A program made the position numbers and the translations under genes. Below are positions 18,501 through 26,900 of a stretch of 64,000 bases of DNA, one piece after another. This stretch comes from Kribbella jejuensis (lineage in GTDB: Bacteria > Actinomycetota > Actinomycetes > Propionibacteriales > Kribbellaceae), in NCBI RefSeq assembly GCF_006715085.1, contig NZ_VFMM01000003.1, forward strand, positions 930,001-994,000. The letters are read 5' to 3'. Below the pieces are notes generated by a model, which saw nothing but the letters and a program-made list of their open reading frames with translations, was not told where the DNA came from and did not search any database. How positions within the stretch are numbered: the stretch's first letter is position 1; each line of letters opens with the position of its first letter.

Positions 18501-21500
18501 CCGGGGGACGCAACGTGTCCCGCTCCGGCGGCCAGAACGTCAGCATGACCGCGATCACGCCGGCCGTGCACCGCAACCACGGACCGACCCAGGGCGTCCT
18601 GGTCGGGATGAACGTTCGCGCCACGCTGCGCAAGGTCGGCGACCCGAACGCGCAGCCGATCGTCCAGACCGGCAAGTGCAACGGCCTGCTCCGGGTCGCG
18701 GAGAACGACCTGCTCCGGGCCGGCGGCCGCGCGGACAAGGACGCGGTACTGCGCGACGACCAGGGCAACATCCGGACCGATGCCAAGGGCAACATCCTGC
18801 TCCGCGGCGACGCGCTGCCGGCGACGCAGCCGCAGCACATGCCACCGTGGATGGGCTACGGGCCGAACCAGCTGCGCGGTATCGGCAAGGCGCTGCCGCG
18901 GAAGCTGCAGGGTGCCGAGGCGATGCAGCGCCGGGCACTGGCCCAGTTGAGCATCATGGGCCTGGTCCCGCCGCTCGACCGCGACTTCAAGCCGCTCCCG
19001 GGCACGGGCACCGACCTGCAGCTCAAGAACTACGACCGGATCTTCACCCAGATCAACGCGCCGCGGATCGAGGCCGGCATCAACCAGGCCTGCCAGGGCG
19101 GCCTGATCGTGACGCTCGAGGACGACAGCCGGCTCGGTACGCCGCGCTGGCGGAACTTCCGGTTGTCGCTGACGCAGGAGCACGACGAGGCGACCGGGCA
19201 GTTCACCGCCGAGGGCGCCGGTGTCACCGAGACCGAGACCGACGTACTGCTGAACATCAGCTCCCGGGCGACCGGCCGGACCACCGGGCGGTCCACCTCG
19301 CTGCCGCTGTCGGCCGGCATCGGCGGCACGCACACGCCGGCGAGCGGGGTGGCCGGGGTGATGGGCCGGCTGGGCGTGACCGGCAACCGCACCGCGCGTG
19401 GCCGGAACATCAGCCAGACGTCCGGACGGCGCGCCCAGCGGGTGACGCTGAACCAGTCCACCCAGCCGCTGGACCTGCTCGACCAGAAGTTCGTGATGAC
19501 GTTCGCGGAGATCACCGACCGCGGCGACGTCGAGCTCGCCCTGGTCGACGGCCGGATGGAGATCGCGTACGACAGCGCGATGACCCGGGCCGCCACCCCG
19601 GTGTACGAGCAGAACCCGAAGCCGCCGCACGACGCGGCCGTGCAGGCAGCGATCCCGGTCGCGGTCGACGCCGGTAACGCGGCGGACGCGATCATCGCCG
19701 CGATCCCGGCGATCCGGGCCGACTCGACCGCGCTGCCGGCGTTGCACGCGGCACTGTCGCCGGTCAGCCTGTGCGCGAACCGGGAATGGCTGAACGGCGA
19801 GTACCGGCTGCCGTTCACGGTGGTCAAGGCACCGGACACCCCGGCGCACATGCTGCAGGACCGCACGATCCTGCCGCAGGAGTACCAGATCGTCGTCCGC
19901 GGCAAGGCGGTCAGCCTGACGCATGTCGCGATGAGCCAGCAGAACACGCTCGACATCAACTTCACGATGACCGACGTCGGCTCCACCACCGGCACGTCCT
20001 CGTCCGGCGGCTTCGGCGGCAGCGCCGGTGCGGGCGGGGTGAACCCCGACGGGACCGGGCGCAGCGGCGGGATCTCGGCCGGCCGGACCGGTGGCCGGGC
20101 ACAGTCCACGACGATCAGCGAGACGTCCGGTGACGAGCGGCTGCTGATCAACCCCGGCACGCACCACGAGTTCATCGAGCGGTTCGAGATGACCGCGGAC
20201 ATCGTGCACGACGGCAAGGTGGTCGGGTCGATCCCGCTGCCGGACGCCCTTGCGCAGAAGGCGATGGCCGAGCGGCGGGCGCTGGAGCTGTACGCCGAGA
20301 AGAAACTCGACCTGCCGCTCTGGGTGGTGACGGATGCCACCGAGCGATACCTGAACGACCGGTTGCCGATCAGCCACCGGACCGCGGCCGCGATGCTGAT
20401 GCGGTACCAGCAGGAGAAGGCCGGTGTGACCACCGGCCTCGCCGCCGAGCACACCACCGCACGGCTGACCGCGAAGCTGGTCGCCCAGAGCCGGATCCCG
20501 GCGTCGCAGGCGGCCGGTGACGCGGAGCAGTTCGAGGACGCCACCCGGCGGGTGGTGGAGCGCGCCGACGAGCGGCGCGAGGTGCACGCCTCGGAGGCGT
20601 ACGAAGAAAGCCTCGGGGCCTCCCAGATCGAGTCGATCACGGTCGGCGACCGGATGCTCGACCTGCGCGAGCTGGTCGAGTCGCAGATCGACGAGCTGGC
20701 TCCCGGCCTGCGGGCCGCCGGCCTGCAGTTGCAGGACGACCTCGACGTGGACCTGGACCCGCGGGGCTACCAGGGTCATCTCGAGGACATGCTCGGCCCC
20801 GGCGGGTTCGACGTCGAGATCGAGGTGCCGGTCCAGGGCCAGGCCCGGCCGGACGTGTTGCAGGTCAAGGTCTGGGCGCAGTGCGTCGGGCCGCGCACCA
20901 TCGACAAGGGACCGAGCAAATCCGACGGCAGTCCGGACATCCCGAAGGAGGATGCCGGCGGCATCGTCCAGGGCTACGACTACGAGCAGATCGACCGGCA
21001 GACCGGGCACACGGTGTCGATCACCGGCGGCATCGACGGCAGGACCAGCACGCCGCTCGACGCGGACGGGACCGGCGGGCTGTCGACAGACCGGACCAGG
21101 ACCCACACGGCAGGCAGCGGCGAGCAGAACACCAGGCTCGACCGGATCGGCCATTTCGACATGGTCAAGACACACCAGCAGATCGTCTTCACCACCGAGG
21201 TCGTCCGGATCCGGAACGCCGGTGCGGCCGCCCAGGGCAGCGCTCGCCGGAAACTCCGCCAGATCGACCCGGCCGACATCAGCACGGTGTCCGCACCGCG
21301 CCAGGTCACCGCGGACATGATCCAGTGGATCCCCCGCGGCGACCTGCTGGACGGGCCGCCACCGGTCCGGACGCCGGAGACCGAGCAGGAACAGGCGTAC
21401 GATCACCGCCCGATCGAGCTACCGGAGGGTGCAGTCCCGCTCCGCTTCGCCATGCACGGGCGTGGCGAGGCGCGTGGCCACCAACTGCTGACCAAGCTGA

Positions 21501-22642
21501 CGCGGTTCCTGAACCGGGGCGACGTCCTCGGTCCGCAGGGTGTCGAGGCGAACGAGTACCTGCTGAAGGCGAACCTGAAGCCGTCCGCGCTCAAGGCAAA
21601 GACAGCCCGGCTGCTCCGCGGCGGGATCGACCTGCAGCCGATGCCGAAACCGGGCAACGGCCAGTCGATGGTGAACGTCTCGCTGCGCGCCAGGGCTCTC
21701 GGCATCGAACTGCACGGTCCGGAGCTGGAAGGCCAGTCGGGCACGGTCTGGCGCCGCCAGTGGAAGTACTGGGCGTCGGTGGTCAGGAACCGGCTGGCCC
21801 CGGCGACCGCGACCGGCGGCATGGTCCCCGGCATGGCCTCGCTGGGCGGCTCGATCGGCGAGCAGGTCAAGGAGAACTCGACGGACGGCAGGGGCGGCCG
21901 GCTGGAGGCCCACCGGTTCCTCGAGGGCCGCCTCGTCACGGTGCGGCTGCCGCTCGCGTTCGATGCCACGGTGCGAACCACGAGGGACAACGGCCGCGAC
22001 GAGCCGGTCACCCGCAAGTCCACCGAGCTGCCGAACTTCGCAGCGGGCCAGGTGTACGTCCGGATGCCCGGGCACAAGTTCCTGGAGATGCTCGAGGGCA
22101 TGGAGCGCGCCACGCAGCTCGACGCCACGCTGGCCGACTGGCGGCTGCAGGCGGTGCCCGAGGACTTCGGACCGGCCGACCTCTTCGCGACCGAGCAGGA
22201 CGGTCCGTACACGCCGTTGCTGAACCTCATCGCCCAGGCCAAAGCCAACCAGCGGACGATGGTGTTGCAGGTCGACCTGCCGGGGGGCCGGCAACAGAAG
22301 TACCAGGCCTCGGCCGACGGCGTCCTGCGCGGCCAGAGCGACGGCGGCTTCGGCACCGCGTTCTGGCAGCTGGACCGGCGGATCGTATTGATGGCCGAGG
22401 ATCGCGACGTCGACCTGCAGAAACTGTTCAACACCTCGCCGCCCGGCAGCTTCAACTCCCGGGTGGCCCAGGCGCTGATGGACAAGGGCGTACCGCGGGA
22501 CGTGCTCAAGGGGCTCGACTTCGGTACGACCGCGCAGAGCACGGCGCACCCGCCGAGCCACGGCGCGCGGACGCATCCCGGTGCGGCCGCCGGCCGGATG
22601 ATCGCACCCACCGGGCACGGGCCGACGCTGACCGGGCCGTGA
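15551..22642 (+). CDS. giant modular protein A, unknown function
   Basis: 2363 aa, GTG start just after GGGGGAGG. No signal peptide or convincing membrane helix. Residues 1-165 form a helical domain shared with giant B. A Gly/Thr-rich spacer (about 177-205) follows, then a domain absent from B (about 230-460) and a long charged helical/coiled-coil part (about 460-560). Then come six copies of a Gly/Ser/Thr-rich, Arg-punctuated module (about 690-760, 925-1030, 1225-1320, 1465-1560, 1800-1890, 2065-2145). Each looks like two amphipathic beta strands around a flexible G/S/T loop and ends in a strand plus a short helix. The C-terminal domain (about 2200-2320) is again shared with B; a 40-residue disordered tail ends the chain. 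No enzyme or toxin domain is evident. The repeated hairpins recall pore-forming or translocator architecture, which is inference only. Two small genes follow in the same operon. Confidence 0.85.
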   Translation: MIRLTTPTVSALHATDRARFAVARALGILYPSAVPLRDGSVRLTSRQDTLAAPDVRSLEEQLVLRAEQEVADDRLMAEAVAMLGVRVARVRGQHIGRGATEALDRYLSGPGLTDSDRAEAEAMLRVALTSAARNDPEAAERLARMSAPMAAPKPSTITTASAAISREAEYLDSRTPTTGATAGPTAGPTAGTGSGGRRGGRTVGGRHQRVDGRRLRTRAARDAGLTAGSRQGPELTATQALGVLQSIDQLHLAASVTERPHVQGGLTVLQLRGTEDPQYVQVQIGNVPRGAVASTTMSNGTPGNPHVLHLADGLTDTQLRAVWAQQLSQLSQAVAAGDVERPRGVLGRLRSIFGHERRDRRLQADEAMFRVMAGDWRAARAEFLRYGQLSGDRSLPELERDLEGLARTIRRHGGAEPALPWEGGPLVDEQAAEFGRAAEQAQAATAVPNTQDHLRAQVVTQIETLQAAVTDLGEKAETKRKSSRGATREAKKSEADAAEEDLQRDLGAPERARKLRLAATSSQAKAARHTEIAEGYAQAAGTAQQALDQYRQLLSEIDDGAPAARIAELAGAANQQVRAYQRGVDRALPVKDFLVSGVPGGELRLPLDEINKILAARDLGALSPRGPAPNPAAEYRRVLSEDGMVFAVGHDPDGGVGQLAQVRLRQKPRDVTEVTDRDYELAEQMSGTLGEGGISVGTTDTHSTSVNAGLNLQPFLALASAGTPLSAAAQLVSPRVDVSRGRTLANSSGATAHYQSGWVDANTGESLLYQWSGEWEIEVRNSPTEPWSPLTTLDAGEQQTWVSSAYAVRAAKETVSLDEIGFGHQVTDECPRHTVSSITGLQDVTDSLVRKAQKEYGDLDRVAYDQIAGLMVNDTHRLLREMSQPGGITRRIQTGGETEYELVWEVEPVWSRAELVGESTMDISQEEVLVDFAGVNASQTFGTSATASASVAFPGKPAALNPLGAATVLNDIGGSGVDLSPSVSGGRNVSRSGGQNVSMTAITPAVHRNHGPTQGVLVGMNVRATLRKVGDPNAQPIVQTGKCNGLLRVAENDLLRAGGRADKDAVLRDDQGNIRTDAKGNILLRGDALPATQPQHMPPWMGYGPNQLRGIGKALPRKLQGAEAMQRRALAQLSIMGLVPPLDRDFKPLPGTGTDLQLKNYDRIFTQINAPRIEAGINQACQGGLIVTLEDDSRLGTPRWRNFRLSLTQEHDEATGQFTAEGAGVTETETDVLLNISSRATGRTTGRSTSLPLSAGIGGTHTPASGVAGVMGRLGVTGNRTARGRNISQTSGRRAQRVTLNQSTQPLDLLDQKFVMTFAEITDRGDVELALVDGRMEIAYDSAMTRAATPVYEQNPKPPHDAAVQAAIPVAVDAGNAADAIIAAIPAIRADSTALPALHAALSPVSLCANREWLNGEYRLPFTVVKAPDTPAHMLQDRTILPQEYQIVVRGKAVSLTHVAMSQQNTLDINFTMTDVGSTTGTSSSGGFGGSAGAGGVNPDGTGRSGGISAGRTGGRAQSTTISETSGDERLLINPGTHHEFIERFEMTADIVHDGKVVGSIPLPDALAQKAMAERRALELYAEKKLDLPLWVVTDATERYLNDRLPISHRTAAAMLMRYQQEKAGVTTGLAAEHTTARLTAKLVAQSRIPASQAAGDAEQFEDATRRVVERADERREVHASEAYEESLGASQIESITVGDRMLDLRELVESQIDELAPGLRAAGLQLQDDLDVDLDPRGYQGHLEDMLGPGGFDVEIEVPVQGQARPDVLQVKVWAQCVGPRTIDKGPSKSDGSPDIPKEDAGGIVQGYDYEQIDRQTGHTVSITGGIDGRTSTPLDADGTGGLSTDRTRTHTAGSGEQNTRLDRIGHFDMVKTHQQIVFTTEVVRIRNAGAAAQGSARRKLRQIDPADISTVSAPRQVTADMIQWIPRGDLLDGPPPVRTPETEQEQAYDHRPIELPEGAVPLRFAMHGRGEARGHQLLTKLTRFLNRGDVLGPQGVEANEYLLKANLKPSALKAKTARLLRGGIDLQPMPKPGNGQSMVNVSLRARALGIELHGPELEGQSGTVWRRQWKYWASVVRNRLAPATATGGMVPGMASLGGSIGEQVKENSTDGRGGRLEAHRFLEGRLVTVRLPLAFDATVRTTRDNGRDEPVTRKSTELPNFAAGQVYVRMPGHKFLEMLEGMERATQLDATLADWRLQAVPEDFGPADLFATEQDGPYTPLLNLIAQAKANQRTMVLQVDLPGGRQQKYQASADGVLRGQSDGGFGTAFWQLDRRIVLMAEDRDVDLQKLFNTSPPGSFNSRVAQALMDKGVPRDVLKGLDFGTTAQSTAHPPSHGARTHPGAAAGRMIAPTGHGPTLTGP

Positions 22643-22674
22643 GCCGATGATGGACACGTCGAGAGAGGGGCTTC

Positions 22675-23217
22675 ATGGCATTCGCGGTGGCGCGGACCCG
22701 GGACGAGGCGCAGCTGTACCTGGAGCTGCATCCCTGCCCGGACTGCGGGTCGGACGAGGCGCCGTGGCAGCAGGCGCTGGTCGACGTCGACGGTGAGCTC
22801 GCGTCCCGCTACGCGGCGACCTGCCCAGGCTGTTCGGCCGAACGCGAGTGCCTGTTCGGGCTGCCGGAGCGGGAGACGCCGGTGGCCGGCTGGCCGACGT
22901 TCGGCGGACCGGAGCCGTCCGAGATCATCGACGCCGGTCAATGGCTGGACATCGCCGAACGCGCGGTGGCGGCAGTACCACCCGAAGGAGCCGAAGCCGG
23001 TAGGGTGCTCGCCATCGCGCAGGCCGCCGTCGCCGAGGTGATCAAGTTCGTCCCGGCCGGCGCCGACGCCGTACCCGAGGACGAGTTCTGGACACCGGAC
23101 GGGCAGGCGGTACGGGCCGCCGAGCCGTCCCGCTTCCGGCTGGACCGGTTGCTGCTGACCCGGGACACCTACGCCGAGCTGGCTCGTGACAACGGCCGAG
23201 AAATGGGAGCGAGATAA
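22675..23217 (+). CDS. small zinc-ribbon protein ZR1, partner of giant A
   Basis: 180 aa, ATG with GAGAGAGG upstream, 32 bp after giant A. The sequence begins ARTRDEAQLYLELHPCPDCG; cysteines at 21, 24, 50 and 53 make a CxxC...CxxC zinc ribbon. A conserved block FGGPEPSEIIDAGQWL (about 76-91) and a helical C-terminus containing KFVPAGADAVPEDEFW follow. All of these are repeated in ZR3 (30432-30908). Its strict position after a giant gene suggests a chaperone, adaptor or immunity-like partner. I recall similar small proteins next to giant proteins in Streptomyces, but could not check this. Confidence 0.85.
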   Translation: MAFAVARTRDEAQLYLELHPCPDCGSDEAPWQQALVDVDGELASRYAATCPGCSAERECLFGLPERETPVAGWPTFGGPEPSEIIDAGQWLDIAERAVAAVPPEGAEAGRVLAIAQAAVAEVIKFVPAGADAVPEDEFWTPDGQAVRAAEPSRFRLDRLLLTRDTYAELARDNGREMGAR

Positions 23218-23220
23218 CCG

Positions 23221-23811
23221 ATGCTGATGGCGCGGAGCCTCTGGGAGGCCGAGATCTACGTGTCGCTGCGGATCGCGGAGAACGCGCCGGCGGGTGAGCA
23301 GGTGACCCCGGCGCCGCCGCTGCAGGTGGGCACGAACATGATCGAGGGCCCGGACGCGTGGACGTACCGGTCACCGGTCGGCGAGATCACCATCCCGTAC
23401 GTGTCGGAGAAGACGACCGTGCAGACCGGCGCGCACTTCGGGCTCGGCCGGTCCCGGCTGATCGACGCGGCGGAGTGGCTGCGGGTCGCCGACCTGTACG
23501 GGCGCCGCGCGCTCGAGGACCAGATGATGTACGCCGGGGAGCCGCAGCCGGACGGCCAGGACCAGGCCGCGCGCGAGCGGCGGTATTACATCGAGCTCGG
23601 GTGGGAGCTCGCGGCGGACGCGATCCAGCAGGCGATGGCGTTCCTGCCCGATGGTGCGGACGACGTACCGGACTCGGAGCTGTGGTCGCGGTTCGGTGCC
23701 GGGGTCAAGGCGCAGGACCCGCACGCGCTGACCCGGGCGCGGCTGGAGGAGCACCTGGAGTACTACCGCGGTGTGCTCGAGGACTTTCGCGCGTACCACA
23801 ACCCGTCGTGA
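23221..23811 (+). CDS. cysteine-free paralog of the zinc-ribbon proteins (ZR2)
   Basis: 196 aa, ATG 3 bp after the ZR1 stop. It aligns with ZR1 and ZR3 along its length: ARSLWEAEIYVSLRI matches the N-terminal motif, RLIDAAEWLRVADL matches EIIDAGQWLDIAER, and FLPDGADDVPDSELW matches FVPAGADAVPEDEFW. All zinc-ribbon cysteines are gone, and the ribbon is replaced by a segment including TYRSPVGEITIPYV. It therefore keeps the helical core and has lost metal binding. Probably translated together with ZR1. Confidence 0.85.
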   Translation: MLMARSLWEAEIYVSLRIAENAPAGEQVTPAPPLQVGTNMIEGPDAWTYRSPVGEITIPYVSEKTTVQTGAHFGLGRSRLIDAAEWLRVADLYGRRALEDQMMYAGEPQPDGQDQAARERRYYIELGWELAADAIQQAMAFLPDGADDVPDSELWSRFGAGVKAQDPHALTRARLEEHLEYYRGVLEDFRAYHNPS

Positions 23812-23883
23812 TGTGAGAATCGACACCAGCAATTCGTCGCTCTCTTGATGAGAAACATGGCGAAAAATTGAACATTTGGTTGC

Positions 23884-23889
23884 TAATCT
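23884..23889 (+). promoter_or_regulatory. candidate -10 box of giant gene B
   Basis: TAATCT in TTGCTAATCT, within the AT-rich 135-bp gap (23812-23946) between ZR2 and giant gene B. It resembles the element before giant A. A GC-rich inverted repeat, ACCCGG...CCGGGT, lies just downstream in the leader. Confidence 0.35.
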
Positions 23890-23946
23890 CCCGCCTCACT
23901 ACCCGGTGCACGCCTCGGCGCCGGGTCCTGAACGGGGAGAGCTGGA

Positions 23947-26900
23947 TTGACCACTGCGGCCATCGGCGGGGAGGCCATCGACGGGGAGGGCCCACCGGCA
24001 CTCGCGCGGGCCAGGGCGCGCCGGGTGCTCGGGCTGGCGTTCGGCATCGTCGCGCCCGAAGCAGTTGCCCTGCGCAACGGAAAGCTCCGGGTCGCTGACC
24101 GGCAGCTGCCTGCCCGGGCGCTACGCCAACTGGAACGCCGGCTCGCCCGGCGCGCGGGCACCGACGTCACCGACGACCGGCTGCTGGCGGAGGCGGTCGC
24201 TTTCGCCGGGGCCGAACTGGGCCGGGTCCGCGACGGCTCCCCCGCCGACGGCGCCACCGCCGCACTCGACGCGTTGCTGGACCTGCCCGCCCTCCCCGAC
24301 ACCCAGCAGGCCGAAACCCAGGCCCTCCTCCAGGACCTCCTCGACGGCAACCCCCTCACCACGGACGCCGACCTACGCCGCCTGACCAAAGCACGAGCCC
24401 GCCGCCCCACCGAACGCCCGCCGGCCGCGGACCTCGTCGCCACAGCCCAAACCCTCACCCGAAACACCGAACAGCTCACCAGCCGCACCCCAACCCTCCA
24501 CCCACCCGCCGCAGGTGGTGCCGGCGGCGCGGTCGCAGGTGGGCTTGGGGTGGTTCGGCGGGTTCGGCGGGTTCGGGAGTATTTTCGGGCGGTTCGGGCG
24601 GGGGTGCGGGCTGATCGGGAGGCGCTGAACCGGGCCGGGGCGGCGCGGTATGCGGAGTATCGGGAGCTCAGTCGGGAGTGGCTGGAGACGCGGGACGGTC
24701 TCGGAGTACGCGAACTCGAGGAGATCGAGGTCGACCTGAAGAACGTGACCCGGGCGCTCGCGCGCGGGGCGCATCCACTCCCCGCGCATCCGAGCGCCGG
24801 GTTCCAGGTGGTTGCCCCGGAGCGTCCTGCGCTGGTGACGCCGCAGCAGCGGTTCGACGCGCGGGTACGGCGACAGGTCGCGGAGCTGGAGACCGCCGCC
24901 ACCCAGCACGAGGAACGCGCCGCAACCCGCACCCGGAGCGCGCAGGACGCGAGCGAGCGCGCCGCCGACCTCTTCGAACAGGCCGAGCAACAGGCCGCCG
25001 CGGCCGACGCCTCAGCGGGCGAGCGCGCCCGCCGGCTACGCACCCGAGCTGTGGCCACCCTGCGCATCGCCGACCGTCACACCGCCATCGCGGCCGCCTG
25101 CACCAGAGCAGCCACCCAAGCGCGGAATGCCGCCACCGCCTACGAAACGCTCCTCACGGACACCTCCGTGGACGCGGCGCGCGCGGCGGCTCAGCACGTA
25201 CGGGCGTACGACCGGGCCACCGCGGCAACCCTGCCGTCGATCGAGGTGCAGCACAACGGGCTGCCGTCAGGGCGGTTGCCACATCTCACCACGCTGTGCC
25301 AGGAGCTCAACCAGGCGCTCGAGGACAGCGGATCCTCGTACCGGTTCACACCCGACGTACTGCATCGGACGTTGCGGGCCGAGAGCCGGCGGATCCTGTC
25401 GCCGGAGGGCTTCGTCCTGACGGTCGGCAACGACCCACGCGCGAACGTCGACGAGCTCGTGCAGCTGCACCTGAAGCTCGACCCCGGCGAACTGCAGGAG
25501 GTGCTCGACAGCCCGATCGGCATCGACGAGGCGCAGGTCGGGCAAGTGGTGCAGGCGGGCTTCGGGGTCACGACAGCGGCGACCCACGACTCCGGAAGAA
25601 CCATCGGCGCAAGCCTGCAGTCGCTGACCGCGGCGCTGCCGCCCACGAGCAAGCTCAAGGCGATCGCCCAGCTCGTCTCCCCCGGCGTCGAATTCGACTC
25701 CGGCCGGACGTACGCCGTCAGCGGCGGCGCGACCGAGTTCGCCCAGACCGGTGCGGTGGAAGCGCTGCGCGGCGAGTTCCTCCGCTACCGCGCCACCCGC
25801 CCGCAATGGAACTGGCGGATCCGTACGTCGGCCACCGGCGACTGGTCACCGCCCCGGACCGTACGCACCGGAGCCGACCACGACTCCCCCACGCTCGACC
25901 TCGGCTTCATCCACACCTACACCGTCCCGCCCCCGACCGAGCAGGTCGACCTCTCCACGCTCGGCCTGGACGCGGAACGCAACACGGCGATGCCCGAGCA
26001 CATGGCCACCCGGGTCGACGGCCTCAACGACCTGTGCGACCGGACCGTCGCCGAGCTCACCCGGCGCCTCGGCACCCTGGACCGCGTCGGCCACGACCGG
26101 GTCCGCAGCCTGGTCGCCGAGGACGCCGTCACCCGCCTGGACGAGACCACCCGCCCCGGCGGCCTGTGGCGCCTGATCACGAGCGGCGGGCGCCCGGTCG
26201 CCTGGGCGCAGCTGGAAACCATCGCGGACCTCGACTCCGCCGAGCTGGTCAGCGACAGCTCGCCCGACCACAAGCTCGAGTTCTGGCGGGTCGGCAACTC
26301 CGGTGCCTCCGGCGGCCAGAGCTTCGGCACCTCCAGAACGGTCGGCGTCTCGGCGACGTACGGCGGGTCCGCACTCGCGGACGTCGGCGCGACCGGCGTC
26401 GGCGTAGCACCGGGGCTCCGGGCAGGTCGCAGTACCGGCCGTGACGACGCCGCGTCCACGGCCGATCTCGGCAGTCGTTGGAGCACCCAACGAGTAGCGC
26501 CGACCGTCGGTGTGAAGCTCCGGTTGCGCCACAAGGTCACCGTGCACCGCCTCGACCGCGAGGAGTCCTTCACCACCACGAGCGAGGGCGACGCACACCT
26601 GCGGATGGCCGAGCGGGACGCCTTCCGCTACGGCCTTCCGGTACCGGCCGCGGGCATCCTCCGCGACGCCGAAGGAAAGCCGCGCTACGGCACCGACGGC
26701 CGGCTCCTGCTCCGCGGCGATGCGGAACCTACCGAGAGCACACTCCAGCTGCCAGGCTGGCTCGGCAACGGCCCCGGCAAGCTGCGCGGTGCCGGACCGG
26801 CGATGATCCGGAACCTCACCGGCGCCGACGAGGTCCGCGAAGGCTTCCTCGAACACCTGGCTCAGCAGTCGATGATCCCGCCGCTCGGCCCCGACGGCGT

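Noticed and set aside
16355..21406. 1683-codon open frame on the minus strand opposite giant A
   Set aside because: GC-rich coding DNA often leaves the opposite frame open. The plus frame has paralogous support from giant B and a ribosome binding site; the minus product is compositionally odd (Arg, Gly, Val, Asp-rich) with no domain.
22440..22642. C-terminal toxin domain in giant A
   Set aside because: The last 150 residues match giant B's conserved C-terminal domain and then become a short disordered tail; no nuclease, deaminase or ADP-ribosylation motif is visible.
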